Part shown: positions 9,530 through 18,612 of the stretch, piece by piece | Numbering within the stretch: position 1 is the stretch's first letter | How the letters are laid out: each line of letters begins with the position of its first letter | Assembly: GCA_037953745.1 (NCBI GenBank) | Contig: JBAKBP010012319.1 | Span: 1 to 64,000, forward strand | DNA: 64,000 nt | Direction of reading: 5' to 3' | Source of the DNA: Lithodes maja | Lineage: Eukaryota > Arthropoda > Malacostraca > Decapoda > Lithodidae | Notes under the pieces: model-generated | Database searches by the model: none | What the model saw: only the letters and a program-made list of their open reading frames with translations | Told to the model about the DNA's origin: nothing | Program-made: the position numbers and the translations under genes

Positions 9530-10993
9530 ATGGATTGGATATTAGCACCAACAATAAACTATCTCCCTCTGGAGACAGATGTCGCAGATAGACACTTTAG
9601 GAATCCCAACTTCCTGAATTACGTTATTGAAAGAGGATGCGCCATCATGAGGCTGCCCGGACCGATGCTAGAGGTCGCCGCGAATATTCAAAGTATATTT
9701 GATCTTTACGGAATGAATATAACAAAGATTGACAATTCAGACCGGTTACTTATGGTCTTTATCCAACTGGGGAATATATATAAGATGGGAGACAATCTAA
9801 CCTATACCGGCGATATTCAGGACTACATTGATGTGACCAATTACGATGATGAAAAATTCACAGAATACTTAACAGATTATAATATTATCACTTCTCGCTG
9901 CACAGTTCTTAGCGATATATTTGGGACCATAGATTGGTTAATTGGATGGCTGAATGATTGTGAGTATGAATTACCATCAAAAAAACAGCGCACCATGTCC
10001 CATCTATTCAAGAGGAACCACAAAATCCAGCATATTATGACGGTGGTGATTGACAAAATGATGGGTCCGCGGTGTCACCCCGATGATGTGATTAAGGTCC
10101 GTCGGATATGGTGTAAGCTAATGGGGAGATGGTTTCGATACAGACACATTGAACGGATCTCGCTTGCAATGCGCCTAAATGGACAAATATTTTGGAATAG
10201 GCAGATTTATATCTCCAAACGATTTACGTGCAACATCTGTCTAGATCAGAATTTGTGGTACGATGAGGTGGTTATGTTTCACGATAAGGTATATAATATC
10301 TGTACCCCCAAACCTCTGGCCAAGAGTGTCTGTAATGCCCGCATATGTCACAGGTGTATTCCCGAGCTCGCCCTGGATATCGTAAAGAGTCTCCTAGACA
10401 CGATTCGACAGTTGGGATCCGTGTCCATGGGTGAACTCCTCTTGTGTCCCTTCTGTAAGAATAGCGCCATTGATATTGCCACATTGGACGGTAAGATGAG
10501 ATCATTTCCCAAAAGTAGACGATCTGTATACAAGTTCGTTGCCATATATCGCCGACTGTGGATTTACCTCCAGCGCAGCTTTACCTCCCTTTGGAAGTGT
10601 GGGGGGCCACCTATCCTCACCATGGTCATTCCGAGGGACAGTCTTTCGCGTTCGGTTCGGGATACCCTCTTCATATGCAACACGTGCTATCGTCCACGTC
10701 TGACTCTACTATCTCCTTCCGAATGGGGGATGGTTCACGCTGTCAGAAGAAACACCTTTACAGCGCCACACCCTAGCCATTATTATTACGGTGATGTTGT
10801 TGGCAGGAACCAACACAAAGACCAAATGACTGTCTCTTCACTTTTGGAAATATTTCACATCCCCCCTACGGACACCGACACCGTATCCAAGGTGGAGAGG
10901 CAACATTGTAATGTGATTATCAGCATAAAGACATTTTCATACATACATCTCCCTAAATCCCATAAAGTGCTCGTCATGTTTTTCCAGTCATAA
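9530..10993 (+). CDS. RING-type zinc-finger protein (candidate E3 ubiquitin ligase)
   Basis: The frame encodes 487 residues. A Cys/His cluster spans residues about 234-309: CNICLDQN at the start, then C...C..RICHRC in the middle, and CPFC at the end. The order C-x2-C ... C-x-H-x2-C ... C-x2-C is that of a RING finger, although the second loop is longer than usual. Nimaviruses are known to carry several RING-H2 proteins with E3 ligase activity, so a role in ubiquitin transfer is likely but not shown. The N-terminal 230 residues have no family I recognise. The C-terminal 55 residues belong to a segment also present at 7,540. The start is supported by the TATA box 42 bases upstream. Confidence 0.7.
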   Translation: MDWILAPTINYLPLETDVADRHFRNPNFLNYVIERGCAIMRLPGPMLEVAANIQSIFDLYGMNITKIDNSDRLLMVFIQLGNIYKMGDNLTYTGDIQDYIDVTNYDDEKFTEYLTDYNIITSRCTVLSDIFGTIDWLIGWLNDCEYELPSKKQRTMSHLFKRNHKIQHIMTVVIDKMMGPRCHPDDVIKVRRIWCKLMGRWFRYRHIERISLAMRLNGQIFWNRQIYISKRFTCNICLDQNLWYDEVVMFHDKVYNICTPKPLAKSVCNARICHRCIPELALDIVKSLLDTIRQLGSVSMGELLLCPFCKNSAIDIATLDGKMRSFPKSRRSVYKFVAIYRRLWIYLQRSFTSLWKCGGPPILTMVIPRDSLSRSVRDTLFICNTCYRPRLTLLSPSEWGMVHAVRRNTFTAPHPSHYYYGDVVGRNQHKDQMTVSSLLEIFHIPPTDTDTVSKVERQHCNVIISIKTFSYIHLPKSHKVLVMFFQS

Positions 10994-11650
10994 ACAAGAA
11001 TAGACGGTAGTGCCAACCCTGTCTCGATTTAACAATAGAGTAAATGTCCCATCAGGGGAGCCTTTCTAGACAGAAACACTGCCGCCCGCCAATATTAATT
11101 ATCCAACCACTTTTCCCGGATTCTTCTACGGTGTCTTCATCCACATTACAAAGAAGGAGTAAAGGTGGAAAGAAAAAATGTTTTTTAGTTAAATAAAATG
11201 TATTGTAAAGGTGTGAGTAGTACGGCTATAAATAAAAAAAAGGGTCCCGAAGCGACCAAACCCTTACCACATTCGGATGTTTTCCCACTAAAGGGTTAAA
11301 TATTATATATATATAAATATGTTCACCCTATATATGGATAAAGGGTCAATCCCTGTTTTCGTATGCATCCACAGCTTCGTTCATTTTTGAGGAATTTTCT
11401 AATGCTTTCCCGGAGAATTTTACGTAGTAGTACCTGTTCATAATGTTTCAGGTGGTTTATATTATCTCTGATGACCTTATGGTAGAGGAATTTCATCGTG
11501 GGTGGGTTGTGGAAGGTAAATAATGATGGACGACCGAGGTGTTATATGTAGTCGTCTATACGGTACCCATCACTCACCAGTGATGTATATATTGCGTCCT
11601 TGATGAAGGAGGTTGTCCCGGTTCCGGAGTGTTGTCTGGAAGAAGAAGTT
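10777..11650. repeat. Segmental duplication, copy 2 (partner 7,540-8,600)
   Basis: It contains the 3' end of the RING-like gene, the 3' module (about 11,165-11,205) and a decayed minus-strand copy of the 8,043 gene family. At its left end it is continuous with the intact RING-like gene. Confidence 0.85.
11341..11645 (-). pseudogene. Unknown gene family (copy A relatives), decayed copy
   Basis: The text from TATGCATCCACAGCTTCGTT to TGTTGTCTGGAAGAAGA follows the coding sequence of copy A at 8,043-8,345 in reverse orientation but carries several small indels and stops. It is not translatable as a whole. Confidence 0.8.
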
Positions 11651-11679
11651 CGGATAGGATGTGATGGAGATGTCTCGGC

Positions 11680-11785
11680 GATTGCTCATGTTTTCTTTTC
11701 GTACCCATAGAGCATCACGGGATATAAAAAGTCGACGAGGGTGATATTGTAGTTGATGGTTAGCACAATATAATTCCCCATTACC
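11680..11785 (-). pseudogene. Fragment of the 15,779-16,384 gene
   Basis: CTCATGTTTTCTTTTCGT, GCATCACGGGATATAAAA and GATATTGTAGTTGATGGTTA match the intact gene at about 16,220-16,325. An identical second fragment lies at about 13,335-13,440. Both sit directly against minisatellite arrays. Confidence 0.75.
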
Positions 11786-12100
11786 CAGATTCGTTTTCAA
11801 GCCACGGGGGGTGGTATTTGACCTCATCTTCCCGCCTCCTGGAAAATGTTTTGGCCCAGATTCGATCTCAAGCCACGGGGGTGGTATTTGACCTCATCTT
11901 CCCGCCTCCTGGAAAGTGTTTTGGCCCAGATTCGTTTTCAAGCCATGGGAGTGGTGTTTGACCTCATCTTCCCGCCTCCTGGAAAGGGTTTTTGTCCAGA
12001 TTTAATCTCAAGCCATGGTGGGTGGATTTTGACCATCCAAGTGATCACTCTCCCGCTTCCTGGAAGGGTTTTGTCGCGGTTTCTATTCGGATTCCCCATT
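11784..12100. repeat. About 70-bp minisatellite, array A (about 4 units)
   Basis: Units carry GCCACGGGGGTGGTATTTGA, CCTCATCTTCCCGCCTCCTG and GTTTTGGCCCAGATTCG. This is the shortest of four related arrays. Frames through it are side effects of the unit length. Confidence 0.9.
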
Positions 12101-12380
12101 GAAAACTAACCCCCGAAAAATGTGCTTGCTGAGCACCCTGCGACAATTGTCAGAAAAGTATGTTTGCTCAGCCGACTATAGTCACCACAACAAAATTAGC
12201 CTCACTCTATCTTTGACCATAGCCGGTTGAGCACCTGAACTCACGATTACAGATCGACCATGGTGTCAAAGTCTTTGATTACAATTTGGGCCTTGAGGGG
12301 TGTGGCCAACGGATTGAATAATTACTAGTTTGGGTCTATGTTTGGCTGTATATAAATCCTCAGACCACACCTCTCTTCCA

Positions 12381-12441
12381 CATAGACCACACCCCCTATT
12401 TTTCATATAAAAAGGCTGAGGCGGGCTAGTAAAGTTATCAC
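12381..12441 (+). promoter_or_regulatory. Shared promoter module, copy 1
   Basis: ATAGACCACACCCCCTATTT is followed by CATATAAAAAGGCTGAGGCG and GGCTAGTAAAGTTATCAC. TATAAAAA lies about 75 bases before the ATG at 12,483. A second TATA-like site, TGTATATAAATCC, lies at about 12,347-12,359. Seven copies of the module are in the window. Confidence 0.8.
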
Positions 12442-12482
12442 AGCACCAGTAGTAGCAGAAGCAGTACCAACATCTCGAATCA

Positions 12483-12842
12483 ATGAATACCCTAAATTCG
12501 GATGCTGATGCTGATGCTGATGCTGAAGTGACAGAAATTAATACCCTAAATTCAGATTCTGATATTGATTCTGATGCCGAAGTGGATACTGATGACGAAG
12601 TGGTAGAGACATTATTCAACATGAAAACCAAGAAATATAAATGGACCATGGATGATGGTACTGGTGGTTCTTCTACAAGACCCCTGTTATCTCCCACCAC
12701 AAAAACCGAGAAATCTAAATCGAATGATGGTAGTGGTGATTCTTCTACCAAACCCCAGTTGACTCCCATGCACCACTATTCCCCCATACCTGCGATTCAT
12801 GCTATGCTTTCCCCAAGTATTGGCCCTATAAATAAGGGTTAA
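12483..12842 (+). CDS. Acidic-repeat protein, cassette copy 1 (119 residues)
   Basis: The N-terminal half is acidic and repetitive: NSDADADADAEV and NSDSDIDSDAEV, then DDEVVETLFNMKTKK. The second half is Ser/Thr/Pro/Lys-rich with PLLSPTTKTEKSKS and KPQLTPM. No hydrophobic segment is seen. It is the simplest intact member of a family with relatives at 14,702, 18,613 and 19,505, all behind the same promoter module. The charge pattern (acidic head, basic S/T-P-K tail) is reminiscent of proteins that bind histones or mimic DNA; white spot syndrome virus has one such acidic protein (ICP11), but I see no clear sequence match. Function unknown. Confidence 0.7.
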   Translation: MNTLNSDADADADAEVTEINTLNSDSDIDSDAEVDTDDEVVETLFNMKTKKYKWTMDDGTGGSSTRPLLSPTTKTEKSKSNDGSGDSSTKPQLTPMHHYSPIPAIHAMLSPSIGPINKG

Positions 12843-12942
12843 TACATATTGTTTGGTCTCTTAGGGGTTATTTATATACGGCCCTTTTATTTAGAGCCCT
12901 ACTCCATCACATGTGTGTATGGTGTGGTATATTTGTTTTATA

Positions 12943-12985
12943 ATAAACTTTCCTTAACCAGAAAATTCGTTTTCTTTTCAATACC
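12943..12985 (+). terminator. Shared 3' module with poly(A) signal
   Basis: TAATAAACTTTCCTTAACCA is followed by GAAAATTCGTTTTCTTTTCA. It follows the acidic gene by about 100 bases. The same module follows cassette copy 2 at about 15,205-15,245. Confidence 0.6.
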
Positions 12986-13036
12986 CATAGACCACACCCC
13001 CTATTTTCATAAAAAGGCTGAGACTGGCTAGCAACA
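12985..13036 (+). promoter_or_regulatory. Shared promoter module, copy 2, with gene remnant
   Basis: ATAGACCACACCCCCTATTT is followed by TCATAAAAAGGCTGAG. Downstream lies only a short remnant (GAAGTGGTAGATATATTGTC) of the EV(V/A)-E-(I/T)-L coding block seen in the cassette genes. The downstream gene is lost. Confidence 0.65.
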
Positions 13037-13094
13037 TGATTCACTTGTAGCACCGAAGTGGTAGATATATTGTCCGAAAAGTCCAGTAAGTTGT

Positions 13095-13325
13095 GTTTTT
13101 AATTCTCTAATGCTTTCCACGAGAAATTCCATATTATCTCTAATAACCTTCATATGGAATGTACAAAATGACAGACGACTGAGGACAAAAAAATGTGTTA
13201 TATGTTGTCGTCTTTAAGGTACCCATCACTCACCAGTGATGTATATATTACGTCCTTGATGGGGAGGTTGTCCCGGTTCCGGAGTGTTGTCTGGAAGAAG
13301 ACGTTCGGATAGGATGTGATGGAGA
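13095..13325 (-). pseudogene. Unknown gene family (copy A relatives), decayed copy
   Basis: TTCTCTAATGCTTTCC, then ATTATCTCTAATAACCTT, then ATCACTCACCAGTGATGTAT and CGGAGTGTTGTCTGGAAGAA follow the family coding sequence in reverse orientation, with large deletions. Confidence 0.75.
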
Positions 13326-13334
13326 TGTCTCGGC

Positions 13335-13440
13335 GATTGCTCATGTTTTCTTTTCGTACCCATAGAGCATCACAGGATATAAAAAGTCGACGAGGTGATA
13401 TTGTAGTTGATGGTTAGCACAATATAATTCCCCATTACCC
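13335..13440 (-). pseudogene. Second fragment of the 15,779-16,384 gene
   Basis: It is near-identical to 11,680-11,785, and again abuts a minisatellite array. It marks the tandem duplication of the whole unit (about 11,570-13,200 and 13,200-15,560). Confidence 0.75.
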
Positions 13441-14310
13441 AGATTCGTTTTCAAGCCACGGGGGTGGTATTTGACCTCATCTTCCCGCCTCCTGGAAAGT
13501 GTTTTGGCCCAGATTCGATCTCAAACCACGGGGGTGGTGTTTGACCTCATCTTCCCGCCTCCTGGAAAGTGTTTTGGCCCAGATTCGATCTCAAGCCACG
13601 GGGGGTGGTATTTGACCTCATCTTCCCGCCTCCTGGAAAGTGTTTTGGCCCAGATTCGATCTCAAACCACGGGGGTGGTGTTTGACCTCATCTTCCCGCC
13701 TCCTGGAAAATGTTTTGGCCCAGAATTCGATCTCAAGCCACGGGGGTGGTATTTGACCTCATCTTCCCGTCTCCTGGAAAGTGTTTTGGCCCAGATTCGT
13801 TTTCAAGCCACGGGGGGTGGTGTTTGACCTCATCTTCCCGCCTCCTGGAAAGTGTTTTGGCCCAGATTCGATCTCAAACCACGATGGGTGGTGTTTTTAC
13901 CTCATCTTCCCGCCTCCTGGAAAGTGTTTTTGGCCCAGATTCGATCTCAAACCACGGGGGTGGTATTTGACCTCATCTTCCCGCCTCCTGGAAAGTGTTT
14001 TTGGCCCAGATTCGTTTTCAGCCACGGGGGTGGTATTTGACATCATCTTCCCGCCTCCTGGAAAATGTTTTGGCCCAGATTCGATCTCAAGCCACGGGGT
14101 GGTATTTGACCTCATCTTCCCGCCTCCTGGAAAGTGTTTTGGCCCAGATTCGTTTTCAAGCCCACGGGGGTGGTGTTTGACCTCATCTTCCCGCCTCCTG
14201 GAAAGTGTTTTGGCCCAGATTCGATCTCAAACCATGATGGGTGGATTTTGACCATCCAAGTGATCACTCTCCCGCTTCCTGGGAAGGGTTTTGTCGCGGT
14301 TTCTATTCGG
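13440..14310. repeat. About 70-bp minisatellite, array B (about 11-12 units)
   Basis: Same unit as array A, expanded. Units alternate between GATCTCAAACCACGG and TTTTCAAGCCACGG endings, which suggests that pairs of units were copied together. The array ends with the same single-copy tail as array A (TTTCTATTCGGATTCCCCAT). Confidence 0.9.
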
Positions 14311-14334
14311 ATTCCCCATTGAAAACTAACCCCG

Positions 14335-14345
14335 AAAAATGTGCT
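14335..14345. other. Start of the spacer between array B and promoter copy 3
   Basis: The spacer 14,320-14,600 repeats 12,105-12,380 almost exactly. It contains the palindrome GACAATTGTC (about 14,360) and ACTATAGT. No gene was seen in it. Confidence 0.4.
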
Positions 14346-14600
14346 TGCTGAGTACCCTGCGACAATTGTCAGAAAAAGTATCTTTGCTCAGCCGACTATA
14401 GTCACCACAAAAAAATTAGCCTCACTCTATCTTTGACCATAGCCGGTTGAGCACCTGAACTCACGATTACAGATCGACCATGGTGTCAAGTCTTTGATTA
14501 CGATTTGGGCCTTGAGGGGTGTGGTCAACGGATTGAATAATTACTAGTTTGGGTCTATGTTTGGCTGTATATAAATCCTCAGACCACACCTCTCTTCCAC

Positions 14601-14665
14601 ATAGACCACACCCCCTATTTTTCATATAAAAAGGCTGAGGCGGGCTAGTAAAGTTATCACAGCAC
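14601..14665 (+). promoter_or_regulatory. Shared promoter module, copy 3
   Basis: Near-identical to copy 1, including CATATAAAAAGGCTGAGGCG. It drives the frameshifted cassette copy at 14,702. Confidence 0.8.
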
Positions 14666-14701
14666 CAGTAGTAGCAGAAGCAGTACCAACATCTCGAATC
14701 A

Positions 14702-15104
14702 ATGAATAACCTAAATTCGGATGCTGATGCTGATGCTGATGCCGAAGTGACAGAAATTAATACCCTAAATTCAGATTCTGATACTGATTCTGATGCCGAA
14801 GTGGATACTGATACTGATTCTGATGCCGAAGTGGATACTGATACTCATACTAATGACGAAGTGGTAGAGACATTATTCAACATGAAAACCAAGAAATATA
14901 AATGGACCATGGATGATGGTACTGGTGGTTCTTCTACAAGACCCCTGTTTATCTCCCGCCACAAAAACCGAGAAATCTAAATCGAATGATGGTAGTGGTG
15001 ATTCTTCTACCAAACCCCAGTTGACTCCCATGCAACACTATTCCCCCATACCTGCGATTCATGCTATGCCTCCCCCAAGTATTGGCCCTATAAATAAGGG
15101 TTAA
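14702..15104 (+). pseudogene. Acidic-repeat protein, cassette copy 2, frameshifted
   Basis: It matches copy 1 but has two additional DTDSDAEVDTD-type units. A single extra T near 14,948 (CTGTTTATC against CTGTTATC) breaks the frame after TRPL. The 3' part stays recognisable in another frame to about 15,104. Promoter and 3' module are intact, so the loss is probably recent. Confidence 0.8.
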
Positions 15105-15204
15105 TAACATATTGTTTGGTCTCTTAGGGGTTATTTATATACGGCCCTTTTATTTTGAGCCCTACTCCATCACATGTGTGTATGGTGTGGTATATTTGTT
15201 TTAT

Positions 15205-15245
15205 AATAAACTTTCCTTAACCAGAAAATTCGTTTATTTTCAATA
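15205..15245 (+). terminator. Shared 3' module with poly(A) signal, copy
   Basis: TAATAAACTTTCCTTAACCA is followed by GAAAATTCGTTTATTTTC, as at 12,943-12,985. Confidence 0.55.
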
Positions 15246-15246
15246 C

Positions 15247-15297
15247 CCATAGACCACACCCCCTATTTTCATAAAAGGCTGAGACTGGCTAGCAACA
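15247..15297 (+). promoter_or_regulatory. Shared promoter module, copy 4, with gene remnant
   Basis: ATAGACCACACCCCCTATTT and CATAAAAGGCTGAG, followed by a remnant (GAAGTGGTAGAAATATTGTC) as after copy 2. Confidence 0.65.
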
Positions 15298-15349
15298 TGA
15301 TTCACTTGCAGTACCGAAGTGGTAGAAATATTGTCCGAAAAGTCCAGTA

Positions 15350-15565
15350 AGTTGTGTTTTTAATTCTCTAATGCTTTCCACGAGAAATTCCATATTATCT
15401 CTAATAACCTTCATGTGGAATGTAAAAAATAACAGACGACTGAGGTGTTATATGTAGTCTTCTACAGTATATGGTACCCATCACTTATTAGTGATGTATA
15501 TATTACGTCCTTGATGGGGAGGTTGTCCCGGTTCCGGAGTGTTGTCTGGAAGAAGACGTTCGGAT
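15350..15565 (-). pseudogene. Unknown gene family (copy A relatives), decayed copy
   Basis: It follows the same plan as 13,095-13,325 with further indels, and ends at GGAAGAAGACGTTCGGATAT. Confidence 0.7.
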
Positions 15566-15778
15566 ATGAAAAGTGTTACGGGTGAGAGTCTATCTCTTGC
15601 TTCTCAATCCTGGTCCCCTACCAGAAACTCTAACCCGGATTCCTCGACTATAGAGAGGTAGGTGTCAGGGATGAACAAAAATTAGTGTTCTGGTTAAATA
15701 GTTTATTTTTATAAAAAAAATATATACCACACACCATGACGGAGGTGTGTGAGTACGGCTCATAAGGAGGTGTGGGGG

Positions 15779-16384
15779 TTAGTTTTCAATTATCGCCATC
15801 AACTGTTTAATATTTTCTTGTATCAATATATTTTCATCACGTTTATTATCAAATTTTAAATTAATTAGGGTATCTAATAATAATTTGTAGAGTGTGTAAC
15901 TATTTAAATGTTTATGGGTGTTAATACTCGAACTAAACTTATTATACTTATTCTCAATATAACTCAAAAGAAATATCTTATGGTTATGACAATTTATAAG
16001 TATTGGTGGAATGAGAAATATATATTGGGGTGAAAAATAAAAATGTTGATTGGTCACTTCCACCAAAATACTATCCCTATTTATTGTTCCAAATTTACTC
16101 ATCTCGGCATAATTATAGTAGTCAATCTCGAGAGAATTATTCAGGTGTTTAAGTTTTTTTATTTTAGTCGACCTCTCTCTCTCTCCATATAACATTTTCA
16201 ATAAATCCACATACGATTGCTCGTGTTTTCTTTTCGTGCCCTTCTGTTCATAGAGCGTCACGGGATATAAAATGTCGATGAGGGTGATATTGTAGTTGAT
16301 GGTTAGCACAATATAATTCCCCATTATACAGAGTCCGTCTAATCTTTGGAGACTATTGTTGTTATTCGTTAAGAGGTATGTCAA
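15779..16384 (-). CDS. C-terminal part of a split unknown gene (frame B)
   Basis: The frame encodes about 200 residues and is open upstream of its first possible start (TTG at 16,382-16,384), with no ATG nearby. It is AT-rich, with Asn/Lys/Tyr/Ile-rich content; HFYFSPQYIFLIPPILINC is a hydrophobic patch, but no clear membrane helix is present. Its upstream frame runs without a stop back into the C12 run at 16,440-16,451, which is where the neighbouring frame (16,420-17,133) leaves its own. The two are therefore most likely one gene. Fragments of this part occur twice next to minisatellites (11,680 and 13,335). Function unknown. Confidence 0.6.
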   Translation of the reverse strand: MTYLLTNNNNSLQRLDGLCIMGNYIVLTINYNITLIDILYPVTLYEQKGTKRKHEQSYVDLLKMLYGERERSTKIKKLKHLNNSLEIDYYNYAEMSKFGTINRDSILVEVTNQHFYFSPQYIFLIPPILINCHNHKIFLLSYIENKYNKFSSSINTHKHLNSYTLYKLLLDTLINLKFDNKRDENILIQENIKQLMAIIEN

Positions 16385-16419
16385 TTCCTTACACAGACAG
16401 GCGCTTTCAATATTGTCCT

Positions 16420-17133
16420 TTATATTCTGGACTGCTCCTCCCCCCCCCCCCAGGTTAAATTATTGGGTCCATTGGGAAAGCGAATTTGATTAGAATTGAA
16501 ACCCCTCAAAACAATCTGTACCTCGTATTCTAAGTGAGATTCTGTAACATCTTTTATATTTAGCGATTTATACATATCGGTGGTCATAGCATTAGAAATG
16601 TACGACTTGAGAAAAAGATACTTGCCATTCGTTGTTTTAGACTGGCTTAATATTTGGTCAATGAAACCATAGGGGGCGATTACACCTTTATCCGAGGCAC
16701 ACGATGGACAAATGTGGCACTTGACACACACCACCCGCCAATTACACTGTGAACAAAACCCCCTTATTGATGCATCTAAATGATCAATTTCTACCAAGTC
16801 ATAATCTTCTCCTTCTTTAAAAATATCATTGCAGCAAAATTTAAATCCACCCTCTATACCACTTTCCATGAAATCTATAAAATTATGACTATTTTTTAAA
16901 TAATCTCGAATGGCAACCATTTCGAGAAAATTCGTGACAGAGTCATGAAATTGTATGGTCTTACCTCCATTTGATGATAAGAATAATTTCATGTCTTTTA
17001 ACAATTTTTTCTTGGGACAGTTACAATATAATGTCTCGATCCATAGAGCCAGTTTATCGTACTGACAATTTGGTTCGTCATTTCGAGTTACCACCATTTC
17101 ATTGAAACATTCGGAGAGAGATGACATTTGCAA
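16420..17133 (-). CDS. N-terminal part of a split Cys-rich gene (frame A)
   Basis: The frame encodes 237 residues from an ATG near 17,127-17,133. A Cys cluster, FCSQCNWRVVCVKCHICPSC, lies at residues about 126-145 and looks like a zinc-binding site with CxxC pairs, similar in spacing to RING-like or zinc-ribbon modules. A further CNCPKK pair lies near residue 40. The frame ends TWGGGEEQSRI just after a homopolymer of 12 G (minus strand). A one-base length change there would connect it to the next frame. Either this copy is mutated or the run was mis-sequenced. A zinc-finger regulatory role is possible but not shown. Confidence 0.6.
   Translation of the reverse strand: MQMSSLSECFNEMVVTRNDEPNCQYDKLALWIETLYCNCPKKKLLKDMKLFLSSNGGKTIQFHDSVTNFLEMVAIRDYLKNSHNFIDFMESGIEGGFKFCCNDIFKEGEDYDLVEIDHLDASIRGFCSQCNWRVVCVKCHICPSCASDKGVIAPYGFIDQILSQSKTTNGKYLFLKSYISNAMTTDMYKSLNIKDVTESHLEYEVQIVLRGFNSNQIRFPNGPNNLTWGGGEEQSRI
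16440..16451. other. C12/G12 homopolymer at the frame break
   Basis: Twelve C on the plus strand separate two frames that would otherwise be continuous. Such runs are prone both to slippage and to sequencing error. Confidence 0.85.
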
Positions 17134-17164
17134 AAATGGATTGAAAAATGTATTCTATTTATTT

Positions 17165-17425
17165 CTCATGTTAACCCTGTCCACCCTAAAAAGGCTTTTT
17201 GTCCAGATTCAATCTCGCCTCCTGGGAAGGGGTTTTCCCGGGATTCGAGCTCATTTGTGATCATCTTCCCACACCTCCTAGGAATAGTTTTTGCCCAGAT
17301 CATATCTCAAGCCATGGGGTGATGTTTGACCCTCCAAGTGATCATCTTCCCACCTCCTTGGAAAGGCTTTTTGCCCAGATTCAATCTCAAGCCATGGGGG
17401 TGGGTTTGTGATCATCTTCTTAGGT
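17165..17425. repeat. Minisatellite array C (variant unit)
   Basis: Units carry TGATCATCTTCCCACCTCCT, GGAAAGGCTTTTTGCCCAGA and CTCAAGCCATGGGGTGATGT, a diverged form of the array A/B unit of about 75 bp. Confidence 0.85.
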
Positions 17426-17559
17426 TGTGTTGTCCTCTTTGTCTCTACCTCACCAACACCAATGACATTTTCATACCCGCCAACTGACCGAGTGTTGTAG
17501 CGTTCCTAAACTGACTACCTCTATACATTCCCTAATTTCACTCAGCCAGCTACAGAAGT

Positions 17560-18085
17560 TCAGCTCGAATCCCGGGAAAACCCCTTCCCAGGAGGCGAGA
17601 AAACCCAGCCTCCTGGGAAGGGGTTTTCCCGGGATTCGAGCTCATTTGTGATCATCTTCCCACACCTCCTAGGAATAGTTTTTACCCAGATCAGATCTCA
17701 AGCCATGGGGTGATGTTTGACCCTCCAAGTGATCATCTTCCCACCTCCTTGGAAAGGCTTTTTTACCCAGATTCGATCTCAAGCCATGGGGTTGGGTTTT
17801 GTGATCATCTTCTCACCTCCTGGGAAGGGGTTTTCCCGGGATTCGAGCTCGTTTGTGATCATCTTCCCACACCTCCTAGGAATAGCTTTTGCCCAGATCA
17901 GATCTCAAGCCATGGGGTGATGTTTGACTCTCCAAGTGATCATCTTCCCACCTTCTTGGAAAGGCTTTTTTACCCAGATTCGATCTCAAGCCATGGGGTG
18001 ACCTCATCTTCCCGCCTGCTGGAAAGTTTTCTTTTATCACGGTTTTTTATCTCATAACATGGTGGGGGGATTTTGACCATCCAAG
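17560..18085. repeat. Minisatellite array D (variant unit)
   Basis: It has the same variant unit as array C, with the GGGGTTTTCCCGGGATTCGA block repeated. One inverted piece lies at 17,551-17,604 (GAATCCCGGGAAAACCCCTT), so array C and array D are separated by a small inversion and about 125 bp of unique sequence. Confidence 0.85.
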
Positions 18086-18518
18086 TTGTCATCAGAATTA
18101 ATTGGCCTAGCTGGTGAAATGGTGGTACTGAAGCGTCTCATTTGGTGGAGTTTTGAACATACATCAAAAGTCAGGACAGATTCGAATTCCCCCATTGAAA
18201 AACTAGCTCTAAAAGTAGTTGGTGAAATGGCGGTACCGGAGCCGGAATTTTAAATAGTCAGGTCGGATTCCCATTGAAAACTAGCCCCATAAAGTGTACT
18301 TTGTTCAACCGACTATAGTCACCACAAAAAACAAATTACCCTCACTCTATATTTGACCATAGCTGGTTGAGCACCTGAACTCACGATTACAGATAGACCA
18401 TGGCGTCAAAATCTTAGATTGTGATTTGGGCCTTGAGGGGTGTGGTCAGTGGATTGAATAAATACTAGTTTGGGTCTGTGATTGGCTGTATATAAATCCT
18501 CAGACCACCTCTCGTCCA
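18086..18518. other. Spacer before promoter copy 5
   Basis: The right half (18,300-18,515) follows the spacers at 12,170-12,380 and 14,390-14,600. No gene was seen. Confidence 0.5.
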
Positions 18519-18580
18519 CATAGACCACACCCCCTATTTTGTCATATAAAAAGGCTGAGGCGGGCTAGTAAAGCTATCAC
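18519..18580 (+). promoter_or_regulatory. Shared promoter module, copy 5
   Basis: ATAGACCACACCCCCTATTT and CATATAAAAAGGCTGAGGCG, about 65 bases before the ATG at 18,613. TGTATATAAATCC lies about 50 bases further upstream. Confidence 0.8.
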
Positions 18581-18612
18581 AACACCAGTAGTAGTACCAA
18601 AAACACGAATCA

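Noticed and set aside
11784..14320. CRISPR-like look of the regular 70-bp arrays
   Set aside because: Units are contiguous with no unique spacers, and the window is eukaryotic/viral.
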